Shown in pieces: positions 11,830 through 21,394 of a stretch of 64,000 bases of DNA (the stretch's first letter is position 1; each line of letters opens with the position of its first letter). Source of the DNA: Chiua virens (Eukaryota > Basidiomycota > Agaricomycetes > Boletales > Boletaceae); assembly GCA_019787685.1 (NCBI GenBank), contig JAHNUO010000012.1:186001-250000 (forward strand), written 5' to 3'. The position numbers and the translations under genes are program-made. The notes below the pieces were generated by a model. It did no database searches, was not told the DNA's origin, and saw only the letters and a program-made list of their open reading frames with translations.

Positions 11830-12365
11830 TGTTGTTGTCATCCCCACTCGCCCTCACCACCCTCATCCTCATCACCCTCACCCTCATCACCCTCACTTCA
11901 CCCTCACCCTCACCTGATGACAACAACAACAACATGAGCACCATGTTATTATGGTGCATGTGTCATCGTTGTTGTTGTTGTTGTTGTCACTCACCCTTGT
12001 CATCCTCATCCTCACCCTGCCTCACTCACCCTCATCCTCATCCTCACCTCAACTTGCCCCACCTCACCTTGCCTGACAGCAATGATGCAACAATCACGAT
12101 ATTGCAGTTGTCGCATTGTCATCATTGTCACTTGCACTCATCACCCTCACCTTTGCCTCACCTTTGCCTCACCTCACCTCATCTCGCCTCTCCCACCTTG
12201 CCTGATAACAATGACAACAATGGCATGATAACTGCAATAATGCAGTTGTCACATTGTTGTCATCATTGTCACTTGCCCTCATCACCCTCACCTTCACCTT
12301 GTCTGAAAACAACAATGATGACATGACAACCATAATAATGCAGTTGTTGTGTCGTCATTGTCACC
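11830..12365. repeat. Tandem array of imperfect palindromes separated by CACCCTCACC-rich spacers
   Basis: Four units of roughly 100-150 bp are visible. Each has an imperfect palindrome of about 55-75 bp (cores near 11915-11990, 12075-12131, 12202-12271 and 12302-12362). The palindromes are built from GACAACAAC...GTTGTTGTC-type arms with a short loop, and CACCCTCACC or CTCATCCTCACC spacers lie between them. The arms remain complementary although the units have diverged. No gene is supported; the long plus-strand frame here is low-complexity. Confidence 0.6.
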
Positions 12366-12539
12366 TCCACCTTCATGGACGGTGGATGTGCTCACCATCT
12401 CTTGCCTCTCACCTCACCTCACCTGTCCCCTCACTGACAATACCCCTGGGTATACCCGTCACTGTACCTATCACAGGTAAAGACCCACAGACCTGTGAGG
12501 AGTACCCGTGGACATTGGGACCCATGGGTTGATGGGTAT

Positions 12540-13148
12540 TGAAACAAGCTGAATATGATGAAGCGCGTAGTAGGGCAGGATGCAACGTGTAACAGTTGCG
12601 AGAGTGCTCGTAGTGAGCATAGACCCTGAGATCAGCTCGAGTACAGGGTTTAATGTCTTATGAGGACACCTGTGCGTTTAATCCAATGGTGAAGGTAATT
12701 CACAAGTGTAGTGACTCGGGCAGAGGAGTAATGGTAAAACGAGTTAATTATCAAACTGGGGAATCCAGAGTGAAGCTGGTCCCAGTATATATACTAAATA
12801 CAGGTGGCTGTACACTACTATATAGGGAATGCTAGTAGGTAAGCATAATTACAAATAGTCCGAGATATCGGCTACATGAGGTGATGCGTGCGGATGAAGC
12901 ATGGCGTTGACCAATAGCATAAGATCCATATGAGTCAGGTTAGGAGCCATGGTGAGTCATGATGTGACTCAAGGAATGCACATGCATCAATGGAAGGATC
13001 TATCGTGGGAGTACACATTGTTAAGGCGTGTAATGAAATGGAAGCCCACGGAGATTAATAACATGCTTTAAGGGCATGTTGTAACCCTAGACAACGTGGT
13101 AAACACGTGTCGTGAAAAGTTAGAAGCATGGAAATCATGATTGTAACA
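12540..13148 (+). mobile_element. Solo LTR (copy B), 609 bp, 5-bp target duplication
   Basis: The element begins TGAAACAAGCTGAATATG and ends GATTGTAACA (TG...CA). It is flanked by a perfect direct repeat GGTAT (12535-12539 and 13149-13153). It aligns with copy A at 5985-7326 outside that copy's insert. Copy B keeps many CpG sites that are TpG or CpA in copy A. A TATATATACT motif lies near 12786-12795. It inserted into a GGGTAT-type repeat, parts of which remain on both sides (about 12440-12534 and 13149-13215). No retrotransposon genes accompany it. Confidence 0.9.
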
Positions 13149-13229
13149 GGTATGGGTATGCATGGGTACAAGTACAGGTCAGCATGGTGATACCTGTGGG
13201 TTTACCCATGCAGATCTCTAACTTGAATC

Positions 13230-13935
13230 TTATTCAATGAACAGTATTGCACCCTTGCCACAAGCTTACCTATTTCAAGATCGCTGGCTAGTTGGAAGAT
13301 TGGATCAACATGGCTGAGAAGCTGGTCCAAGATACATTCACACAAAACTATCAACATTTTGAAGCACGTGAAGATGGCAATATGGAAGAGTGTGAGCTTC
13401 CAGCTACAAGAGCACCCAGGGTATGTCTACTACTGATATATACATGTTTCCTTGGTTGATGATGCAGCCGACACAGCAGAATATATTTGACAGCCTTCCT
13501 GCCCTTGCACTGCCAAAACCAGCCAATCTCCATTCTGAAATTGACCAGTATCTGAGCACAGATGTTGAGCACGTCACAGATGCTCTGGTTTGGTGGTGTG
13601 AACACAAGAAATTGTACCCTCAACTCTCTCAGATGGCACTCAACTACTTGTCCATCCCAGGTAAGCTTTCTACCTCCATTGTTTCAACTATTAATTTAAT
13701 GAAATGTTGAACCACAGCAACATCAATAATGTCAAACATCTATTCAGCCATGACCATCTCTTACTAAGTCACATCCACTTGAAGCTCAATGCCCAGGCAA
13801 CCCATGCTGTCCTGTGCTTGGGGCACTGGAGCCTCCTCAATTTCATCAAGACTGGAGGATGTAGAGCAAGTGACCAAACTCCTGGACAGTCAGGGGCTGG
13901 AGGATGTGCTCGAGAGTGGTTGGGACACAATTAGC
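13230..13935 (+). pseudogene. hAT transposase C-terminal relic
   Basis: A first piece (about 13248-13420) reads LHPCHKLTYFKIAG, then a TAG stop where tryptophan is expected, then LEDWINMAEKLVQDTF. A second piece (about 13465-13660) holds DALVWWCEHKKLYPQLSQMALNYLSIP, the usual lead-in to the hAT dimerisation domain. An intron-like GTAAGC...CACAG block (about 13661-13717) follows. The third piece reads VKHLFSHDHLLLSHIHLKLNAQATHAVLCLGHWSLLNFIK, the dimerisation domain itself, but one nucleotide is missing after the splice site and shifts the frame. The stop and frameshift make it dead. The upstream catalytic core is not present in this window. Confidence 0.75.
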
Positions 13936-13984
13936 AACTAGTAGAAATTAGTTTACATTTTGTTCACATTCACACTAGGTCTAC

Positions 13985-14155
13985 CACTGCAAGGAAATGA
14001 CCCACAGGTGGAACCCACCATGGGTACACCTGTGGGTGTCATTTTTTAAACCAACATATGAACCCATACCCACATTGTGGGTGTGGGTGTATTGGTGGGT
14101 GTGGGTGTGGGTAGGACCTTGGATACCCACGGGTCCACCCATGACAATCCCTAGT
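13985..14155 (+). repeat. GGGTRT-family dispersed repeat
   Basis: GGGTGTGGGTGT runs are followed by AGGACCTTGGATACCCACGG, then CCACCCATGACAATCCCTAG. The distal block resembles those near 7830-7855 and 13195-13220 (ACCCATGCAGA followed by a CTA-containing tail). This suggests a common 3' boundary for the family. Confidence 0.45.
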
Positions 14156-14406
14156 CAGAGCAAGGGTATCTTATAATATGCCACATACCTCGGTCTCATT
14201 TACATGACAGTCATTCTGTTCATTGGGACCCCTGATGGCCATGACAACAATGTCCTTTTCTCTGTACAGAAAGTAGTTACTCACGGGGGGTTTGAGGTGT
14301 GCATTCTCACTGAGCCACCTGGAGCAGTTGATAGGGGGCAGCAGACGAGCTCATCTTATCTCATCTTACTAATCTCTCCCTATCAATTCCAACCCCAACG
14401 AACAAT

Positions 14407-15240
14407 ATGCCCTCCAAAAATAAACAGGTCAGGCCCAATAGAACACCACCGTACGACTTATTGTCTAATATTTCCCAAAGAAACAGTGGCAGGAGGAGGC
14501 ACCACGACGACCTTTTAGTCCGACGAGTCCCCACTGGAAGAATACTTACGAAATACTATCCCGAGTTTGAATCTGAACATGAATTCTATCGTCTACGTGA
14601 AAAGGTCGATCCAGTTGCTGTTCATACGGTTGTATTCTGAACATTTACACAACGCCCCCTAGGAGCGTGAACGTGCGGCATGGCGACGCAGCTCGCCAAC
14701 GCCACCCCGCTCAGGCCCCCTCGAACCCATCCCGGAATTTTTCGCCACCTACGCACCTGGGTTCCAATACAATCCACCGCACCTTCGTACTCGGAGTTCT
14801 ATCGTCTCTGCGCCGAGCTTTTCGGCTTAGACAATGAACACGCTGATAGGCCAAGGATTTATCGCAAGTTCCAGAACTGCTGTCGTGTCACAGTTTAACG
14901 AGATGTATGGAACCGACGTTGACAGCATCGACAACTAGCAGTATCTATGCCACGTCGTGCACGTCGATCCCGTCCCACATGATCTGTACACCTGCCGTGA
15001 GGTAAGCTATACTCAGTCCTCATATCCGTTCCTCGTGACACATGAACGACCGGCAATCCACCAGTCCGTGCGCAAGAGATTCTTCAACCTCGTCGACCTC
15101 GTCGATACGACGGCGACGGGCGTCGAAGTTCCGTTGTTCGAGAGTAAGCGGAAGCGCCACAGCTACTCGTACTCAACAGGCAAAATATTCCCCACACACA
15201 ATAGCTACACAGGAGGGGTGTTACAATACCTCCTGTGACA
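14407..15240 (+). pseudogene. Copy 1 of a multicopy basic-tailed protein family, frameshifted
   Basis: The start exon MPSKNKQ (14407-14427) is followed by an intron-like GTCAGG block and a first partial module (about 14485-14640) with ILTKYYPEF and EHEFYRL. A second, fuller module follows in shifted frames: PIPEFFATYAPGFQYNP (near 14725-14775), TAPSYSEFYRLCAE, QFNEMYGTDVDS, then an internal TAG. A phase-0 GTAAGC...CACCAG intron (15002-15063) precedes the C-terminal exon SVRKRFFNLVDLVD...STGKIFP...GGVLQYLL. Several frameshifts and stops rule out a working gene. A conserved hairpin follows at 15270-15340. This copy shares with copy 5 an extra upstream module that copies 3 and 4 lack. Function of the family is unknown to me. 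Confidence 0.75.
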
Positions 15241-15269
15241 CTCGCAATGCTGCTGCTTCTCGTAGTCCA

Positions 15270-15340
15270 GCTAAAGAGGATTTCTACCTTCGTGCCGTTG
15301 GATCGTCATGAGATGGAACTCCACTTTTAGCCAGCGCGAC
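15270..15340 (+). promoter_or_regulatory. Conserved 3' hairpin of family copy 1
   Basis: GCTAAAGAGGA (from 15270) can pair with CTCCACTTTTAGC (15319-15332). The 3' arm continues into CCAGCGCGAC. The same pair of arms flanks the stop codon in the other family copies. Here the stop has been lost from frame, but the arms remain. Confidence 0.6.
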
Positions 15341-15529
15341 GTTTGGTCTTGAGGAGTTGCTTGCAATGACCGTGTTTCTTTGCGGCTGGATGATCTGTTT
15401 TTATTATTACTTGTTTGGGGGAATACTATTGTAACGCCATGGAAACTGGCCTCCGAGGGCGTAACTAATGCCGACGACGGCCCGGGTCTCGATGTACTCC
15501 TAAGTCACTCATTTTATTCGATTCGCAGT

Positions 15530-16845
15530 CGCTCTGTAGGGAACGGCTCCAAGTTAACGCGTCGCGAAAGCGACCAAGAATGCATCACATTGCTTTTCCT
15601 TTCAAGCTCCTTCGTCGTCTCTGCTACATGCTGATGCCGCGTTCGATTTTCATTTTATCTGCTTACTATACATTGCATCGCGCATACACACAGAGAAGCC
15701 AGGAAGGGAGGGAATACGTATACCGCATGTCTGGGTTGGGTCCATTCGCACTCTATTCTTTCTAATATCATTCAGTCTGTTGATGGTGGCGTTCCAGCTA
15801 GTGATTTGAGGAAGAAGGGAAGAGGATGAGGACATAACTCAGTCGATAGTAAGTACGCATGTTCGTGGTCGGACTCGGAATAAACCACTTTCTTGTCGTT
15901 GAAGACGCCGGTGCGGCCTACGATACCTGGAGGTAGGCATTGATACGGAAAGATCGCGATTGTTGGAACTAAGGGCCAATTATATGATTGATTGTAGATG
16001 CGTAGCGGAGACTAACCAAGGATTCACATCGGCATACCGCAGTCGGCTGTTGGGCTGACCATTAGTGATCAGCGATAGGTGTGAGTAGCCAATGCATCCA
16101 TTTACCTTTCTATGATGCGTGGGTCCGCGATCAACATGGCAACGCTGGTTCAGGTATCCTGACTCTTCTCGAGGCAATGACTGAGAGGCTGATATGCGGT
16201 GTCTGTGTCCTTGTGCAGAGTGATGTATGTTGGCGATTGATGTCGAATTGAGATTGGCTGGTACTACCACACTAGCACTAAAGAGCAACCCGGTCACTCG
16301 CTCGTGGTGGTCTTGAGAGTGTGTACTGAAGTACTGACCTCTCAGATGACACGTAGACATGCAATGCGACGCGCGCGTCTGCCATATTCTCTTCCGTACG
16401 TCGAAGAGTTGACGAGCCTTCCCTTCATTTGTGAAGGCCTCGCCTGTTTCACCCAGGTGTTTCACAGGCGTCAACCATGCTGAAAACCAGAGATCCCGAA
16501 CTATGCCTTTGAAAGGTTTATCTGCCACTCGGAGTATGCTTCCTTCCATTCCCCATCATCGAACAATTTACGACGATGTTAAGAGTCTGCGTTGGTCGTG
16601 ATCTCTTCAAGTAGGTGGACGTCTTCGGGAGAGGGCTACCGAAGGGATAGTGTACCAAGGGGTTAAAGATTGGGGATGTAGGTAATGATAGTCGATCGAG
16701 GGGTTTTGGCGCAAGAAAAGACGAGTGTTCGAGAAAGTCTGACAAGTTTGACAGGTTGGAGTATCTATATCAATGATCATCGATCATCTGGAAAAACTGG
16801 ATGCGTAACCCACCTGGACCACACGGTACATGAATCTACAACAGC
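15530..16845 (+). repeat. Arm A of a ~1.3-kb inverted duplication (partner at 42190-43565)
   Basis: The segment from GCTCTGTAGGGAACGG (near 15530) to GTACATGAATCTAC (near 16845) is repeated in reverse orientation at 42190-43565, with many substitutions and small indels. The minus-strand frame 16549-15980 (189 codons) has a counterpart on the plus strand at 42321-42623. Synonymous and replacement changes both look common between them, and the partner frame stops early, so coding is doubtful. No transposase or LTR signature is visible. It may be an uncharacterised transposon or a segmental duplication. Confidence 0.65.
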
Positions 16846-17773
16846 CCCATGAAAATGGTGATTTTCCTCGGTGATGTGACGCTGACAAGGTCACAAGTTG
16901 ACGACGCAACTGAGTCAGCGCGCGGCCTAACAGCCTGCACTCCAACGCAACGATTGCTCCTTTCTAATCTGGGTTAGCATGTTGCTAGTGAGTCCAGTCT
17001 TCGTGCGGGAGCGCTAACTACATTGCAGATTTATCCTTCGCTAGGTTTGTCTCATCTAGACACGAATGCCAACTCGAACTTGAAGAATCGATGAAATCAC
17101 CTGCTCGAAGGCTTGGGGCAGGTCTTCAGCCTCTGCTAGTGATTTTGACTATCGGATATCGAAGCCATGGCTATTGACGAGGTCATTGTTGACCTCTCGA
17201 ACACGAGCAGGATCGAGCATCCACTTTGGCTGTTCGCGATTATGCATCAACACGATCTTCTGTCGAAGTGCCGTCTACGTGTTGGATCCGGACTGGCTGG
17301 CTCATCGCTCTCTTGCACAAGTTCACCAGTGGCTTGGTAGTGCAACTCTTGTAGCGCCGATCTGCTCACATTGACATTCCGGAGAGGTTTGGAGAACGAT
17401 GGAGACCTTGATGATGCTCATGCTGACTGCTAGTCACGGTTATAGTGTGAGTCGGTTTGTACCCTGAGTGTTAAAACGTTAACTACTCAGTGCTGTGGCC
17501 ATTTAGGCCCATCACTGGTTCAGGTCCGGTTTCTGTACCATAGACAAGTCTCGATTCGGGGTGTCTGACCGACCGCTATATTCAAGTTTCGCACTGAAGT
17601 CATGTATCCTTAATTTCAGTGATGTTTTCTGTAGTAGTGGCTTGCTGTAACTTTATTAGATATCGCAATCTTGAAGTCGTCGCCAAAGAATTATCCGTTG
17701 TTCTATTTGTTGTGGGTTGTTGACGCGGGCCCCTTAACTCATAGCAGTCGACACTGAACGAGCAACGACGAAA
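16846..17773. other. Gene-free stretch upstream of the GTPase-like gene
   Basis: No gene is recognised. CpG content is normal, unlike the region downstream of 18640. The 5' leader and promoter of the following gene must lie here, but I see no clear TATA box. Confidence 0.3.
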
Positions 17774-20700
17774 ATGTTCACTCGCCTCCCATTCCTTCGT
17801 TCCAAAACTCCCGTGGACGTCCCTGGAGAAGTGCTTGCAGAACCCCTCGGTGACATTCCCGTAGAATCTACTAAGGTCGACAGCATCAGAGAGAAATTCG
17901 GACGTTTCAGAATCCTTATCATTGGCCGTGCCAACGCTGGGAAAACTACGATACTCAAGCAGATCTGTAACTCTACAGAAGATCCAGAGGTCTACGATGG
18001 CAATGGGAAGAAGGTATGCTAATTCCTCACGAGACGTCGACTCGGGGGGGGGGGCACTGATAGTCTGCGATCAGGTCGATCTAGCAGAGATCGAGGGAAC
18101 CACGGATGTGAGTTCCACAGGCACAGTTCCGTGACTGTGATCTCGTTGTAAGCAACATTCAACTAACACATCTCTAGCGCGGAATTCATAATATCGAGAA
18201 TGAATTGGTCTTTCGAAGCAACCCGAATTTCATTTTTCACGACTCGCAGGGCTTCGAAGCTGGCAGTATAGAGGAATTCGAGCAGATGAAGGACTTTGTT
18301 TCAGACTGCGCAAATACAACATTCCTGAACAAGCGTATCCATGCCATATGGTAATTGTAATCAGAGATAGCAGCATGTACCAATAATGACATGTTGTTGA
18401 ATAGGTACTGCATTCCTATGGATCAATACCACCGGGCAGTCTTGGCTGCCGAGGAAAAGTTTTTTGATGAGTGCAACACAGGGAATGGTAAGCATTCCTC
18501 AACTATAACAACAACTTTCGCATTTTTCATGTTTGTTCACAGTGCCTGTTGTACTTGTACTCACAAAATGTGATGCACTTCTGCTGCAAGGTCTTGCAGC
18601 CTTAACAATTGAGGAGAAAAAGCTACCCCGAGAGGAAAGACTTGTGAGGGGACAGGAAAATGCTGAGAGCATGTTACAGAGTAATCCTGTATGGGGAAGG
18701 GTGAAGAGTATGAGGTATAAACCAAGAGCAAAGGTTGAGTTAAGGGGTATGTATCCATGAAATTCCTTGTTACATGATATTCAAACTGATGTCATGCATA
18801 AAGACATGCACCAGTCTGATGTAGGGTGTGAACTTCTCATTGATGGTACTGTGAGGACCTTGGATGAAGAAGCTCTGCAAATGCTACTTGTGACCACACA
18901 ACAGACAAATATTATGCTCTGCATAGAGTATGCTATGGAAAGGTAATTAGATGGAGTGTATAATCATTGGAGTATACCTGTTAAAATATCTCATAGGATT
19001 CTGATACCCTTTATAGGCCATAAACACAGAGTGAATGAGTCACTCACTAGTGGTGAAGAGCAGTCCATAAGGATGGCAATTGAATCATGGTTTCCACATG
19101 TTGAGGTAGGCAAGCTTCTATATAGTACAAATCAATAGTCATAATGACAAGCTCTAATCCACCTCTTCTGATTATAGAAAGTAAGCACTATGATTGTGAA
19201 TGGGCATTCAGAATGATGCTGATCCATGCCCTTGTGTCTTCCCTTGTCCTCTCATTCATAGGATGTAAGTGCTTTGATTGTGAATGGGCTTTCAGAAGGA
19301 CACTGATCTATGCCCTTATCCTCTCATTCATAGAGAGTGAGTGCTCTGATTATGAATGGGCTTTCAGAAAGATGCTGATCCATACCCCTCTGTCTCGCCC
19401 TTGTTCTCTCATTTGTAGGGAGTAAGTGCTCTGATTGTGAATGGGCTTTCAGAAGGAGGCTGATTCATGTCCCTCTGTCCTTTTCTTGTCCTCTCATCCA
19501 TAGCCAGTAAGTGCTTTGATTGTGAATGGGCTTTCAGGAGGATGCTCATCCATGCCCCTCTGTCCTGCCATATCCTCTCATTTATAGTATGTAAGTGCTC
19601 TGATTGTGAATGGGCTTTCAGGGGGATGCTGATCTATGCCCCTCTGTTTTGTCCTTGGCCTCTCATAGGTGGTAAGTGTTTGGATTGTGGATGTGCTTTC
19701 AGAAGGGTGCTGATCCATTCCTTCTGTCTTGCCCTTGTCCTCTTATTCATAGGGAGTAAGTGCTTGATTGTGAATGAGTATTCAGAAGGATGCTGATCCA
19801 TGCCCCTCTATCTTGCCCTTGTCTTCTCATTCATAGTATGTAAGTGCTCTGATTGTGAATGGGCTCAAAAGGATACTGATCCATGCCCCTCTGTCCTGCC
19901 CATATCCTCTTATTAATAGGATGTAAGTGCTCTGATTGTGAATGGGCTTTCAGAAGGATGCTGATCCATACCCCTCTGTCTTGCCCTTGTTCTCTAATTC
20001 ATAGTATGTAAGTGCTCTGGTTGCAAATGGGCTATCAGAGGTATTGATCCATGCCTCTCTGTCTTGCCCTTGTCCTCTTGTTCATAGCGAGTAAGTGCTC
20101 TTATAGTGAATGAGCTTTCAGAAGGATGTTGATCCATGCCCCTTGTCTTCCCCTTGTTCTCTCATTCATAGTGGGTAAGTGCTATGATTATGGATAGGCC
20201 TTCAGAGGGATGCTTATCCATGCCCCTTTGCCTTGCACTGCCCTGTCCTTTCATTCATAGCAAGTAAGTCCTCTTATTGTGAATGGGCTTCCAGACAGAT
20301 GTTGATCCATGCCCCTCTGTCTTGTCCTTGTCTTCTCATATATAGCCAGTAAGTGATTGTGAATGGGCTTTTAGAAGAATGCTAATCCATGCCCCTCTGT
20401 CTTGCCCTTGTTCTCTCAATTATAGCCAGTGAAGTGCTCTGATTGTGAATGGGCTTTCAGAAGGATGCTGATGCATGCCCCTTTGTCTTTCCCTTGTTCT
20501 CTCATCTGTAGCCTGTAAGTCCTTTAAGTGAAAATAGGGTTTCAGAAGAATGCTAACCATCTATCTTACCCTTGATCTTCTATTCATAGTTTGTAGGTGA
20601 TCTTTCATTGACTTTAATTCTTAGGGATACTGATATTTTTGTCCTTCTTAGGATGTGAGCCTTCATATTTACCCTTAAGAATATGAAAATTTAAAATATT

Positions 20701-21394
20701 TTCTTTTCCATCCAGCAGGTATGAGCCTATTTTTATTGTTACTTTATTGTTACTTTATTTTTACTTTTTCACAGGAGGTTTGTGAAATTTGTATATTTCA
20801 CCATACAAATAATGATAGTCAAATTTATAGATATTGGTATCCCCAAGAGTATGTTGATTCATTTTTTTATTATCCTGTCATTTTTCTCAATTCATACTAT
20901 AATCAGCTTGTAGATTCTTCCACTATAGCACCACACTCAACATTATCCACATCTATTGTGAGTACATTGATTGCATTATCATTATTATTCCACATTGTAT
21001 GATATACTTCAGTTTTCAAAGCAAAGCACTCCATTGAGGAAAGCACTTCATTCCTGGCATTGGTCAGTTTTCAATAACATTCAGTGGTTATACTAAATGA
21101 TTGATATCTGTAGGTTATGCTATTATTCTGGAACATTCCTTCTTTCTACACCAACAAGGTGTGAAGGATCCAATCAAAGTGGCTGACAAACTTTACAAAT
21201 CATCTGGCACAACCAATGCTGTCAAGAAAGCAATCTCTGAGCTTATTCCTGAATATGACTGTGAAGATCAGAAGAAAATGAAACAGTGTATCATGCATGT
21301 CATATCTCAGAATCTGATTTGTAAGTTCTCAGTCCTCTTGATCATCATTCTAAACATATTTTCAATTTTTATAGCTAAGCACATCAGAGTATAA
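17774..21394 (+). CDS. P-loop GTPase-like protein with intron array
   Basis: Residues 51-59 are GRANAGKTT (P-loop), DSQG at 113-116 is the G3 motif and TKCD at 184-187 is G4. This is a GTPase-type G domain of a family I know to be expanded in Agaricomycetes; its role is unknown. Exons: 17774-18013, 18075-18107, 18178-18350, 18405-18487, 18543-18746, 18804-18942, 18997-19105, giving 327 codons to a phase-0 GTAGGC donor. Next comes a chain of three-nucleotide exon candidates (19178-20777). Candidate phase-0 exons follow at 20831-20848 and 20907-20957. A C-terminal exon from 21114 reads GYAIILEHSFFLHQQG; the last intron is 21321-21374 and the stop is 21392-21394. The joint into the 21114 exon is unresolved. 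CpG vanishes after about 18640 although the frame stays open. Confident for the 5' half, less for the middle. Confidence 0.75.
19106..20777 (+). repeat. Tandem intron-like units separated by exact 3-nt spacers
   Basis: About 17 units (19181-20589) of 69-86 nt each run from GTAAGT to TCATAG. Each has a CTGAT branch-point-like motif inside GATGCTGATCCATG and a pyrimidine tract (CCCCTCTGTCTTGCCC) before the AG. Between each AG and the next GT lie exactly three nucleotides, starting at 19178, 19262, 19334, 19419, 19504, 19588, 19669, 19753, 19837, 19920, 20005, 20088, 20172, 20261, 20346, 20426, 20512 and 20590. The same spacing continues through three unrelated introns at 20652, 20716 and 20775. 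The triplets vary (the first six are AAA, GAT, AGA, GGA, CCA, TAT), none is a stop in phase 0, and the upstream exon ends in phase 0. Either these are one-codon micro-exons, or a minisatellite mimics them. Confidence 0.85.

Noticed and set aside
11802..12326. 174-codon plus-strand frame
   Set aside because: Its translation is Thr/Leu/Ser/His low complexity produced by the CACCCTCACC and CAACAA repeats.
15980..16549. 189-codon minus-strand frame in inverted-duplication arm A
   Set aside because: The partner in arm B is interrupted after about 70-100 codons and replacements are as frequent as silent changes; kept only as part of the repeat.
19144..19796. Open frames of 93 and 109 codons reading through the intron array
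   Set aside because: They arise because the repeated unit lacks stops in one frame; they repeat the same phrase (CFDCEWAFRR) and ignore clear splice sites.
19181..20589. CRISPR-like regular array
   Set aside because: The repeated part is ~80 nt, diverged and intron-like, and the variable part is only 3 nt; the genome is eukaryotic.
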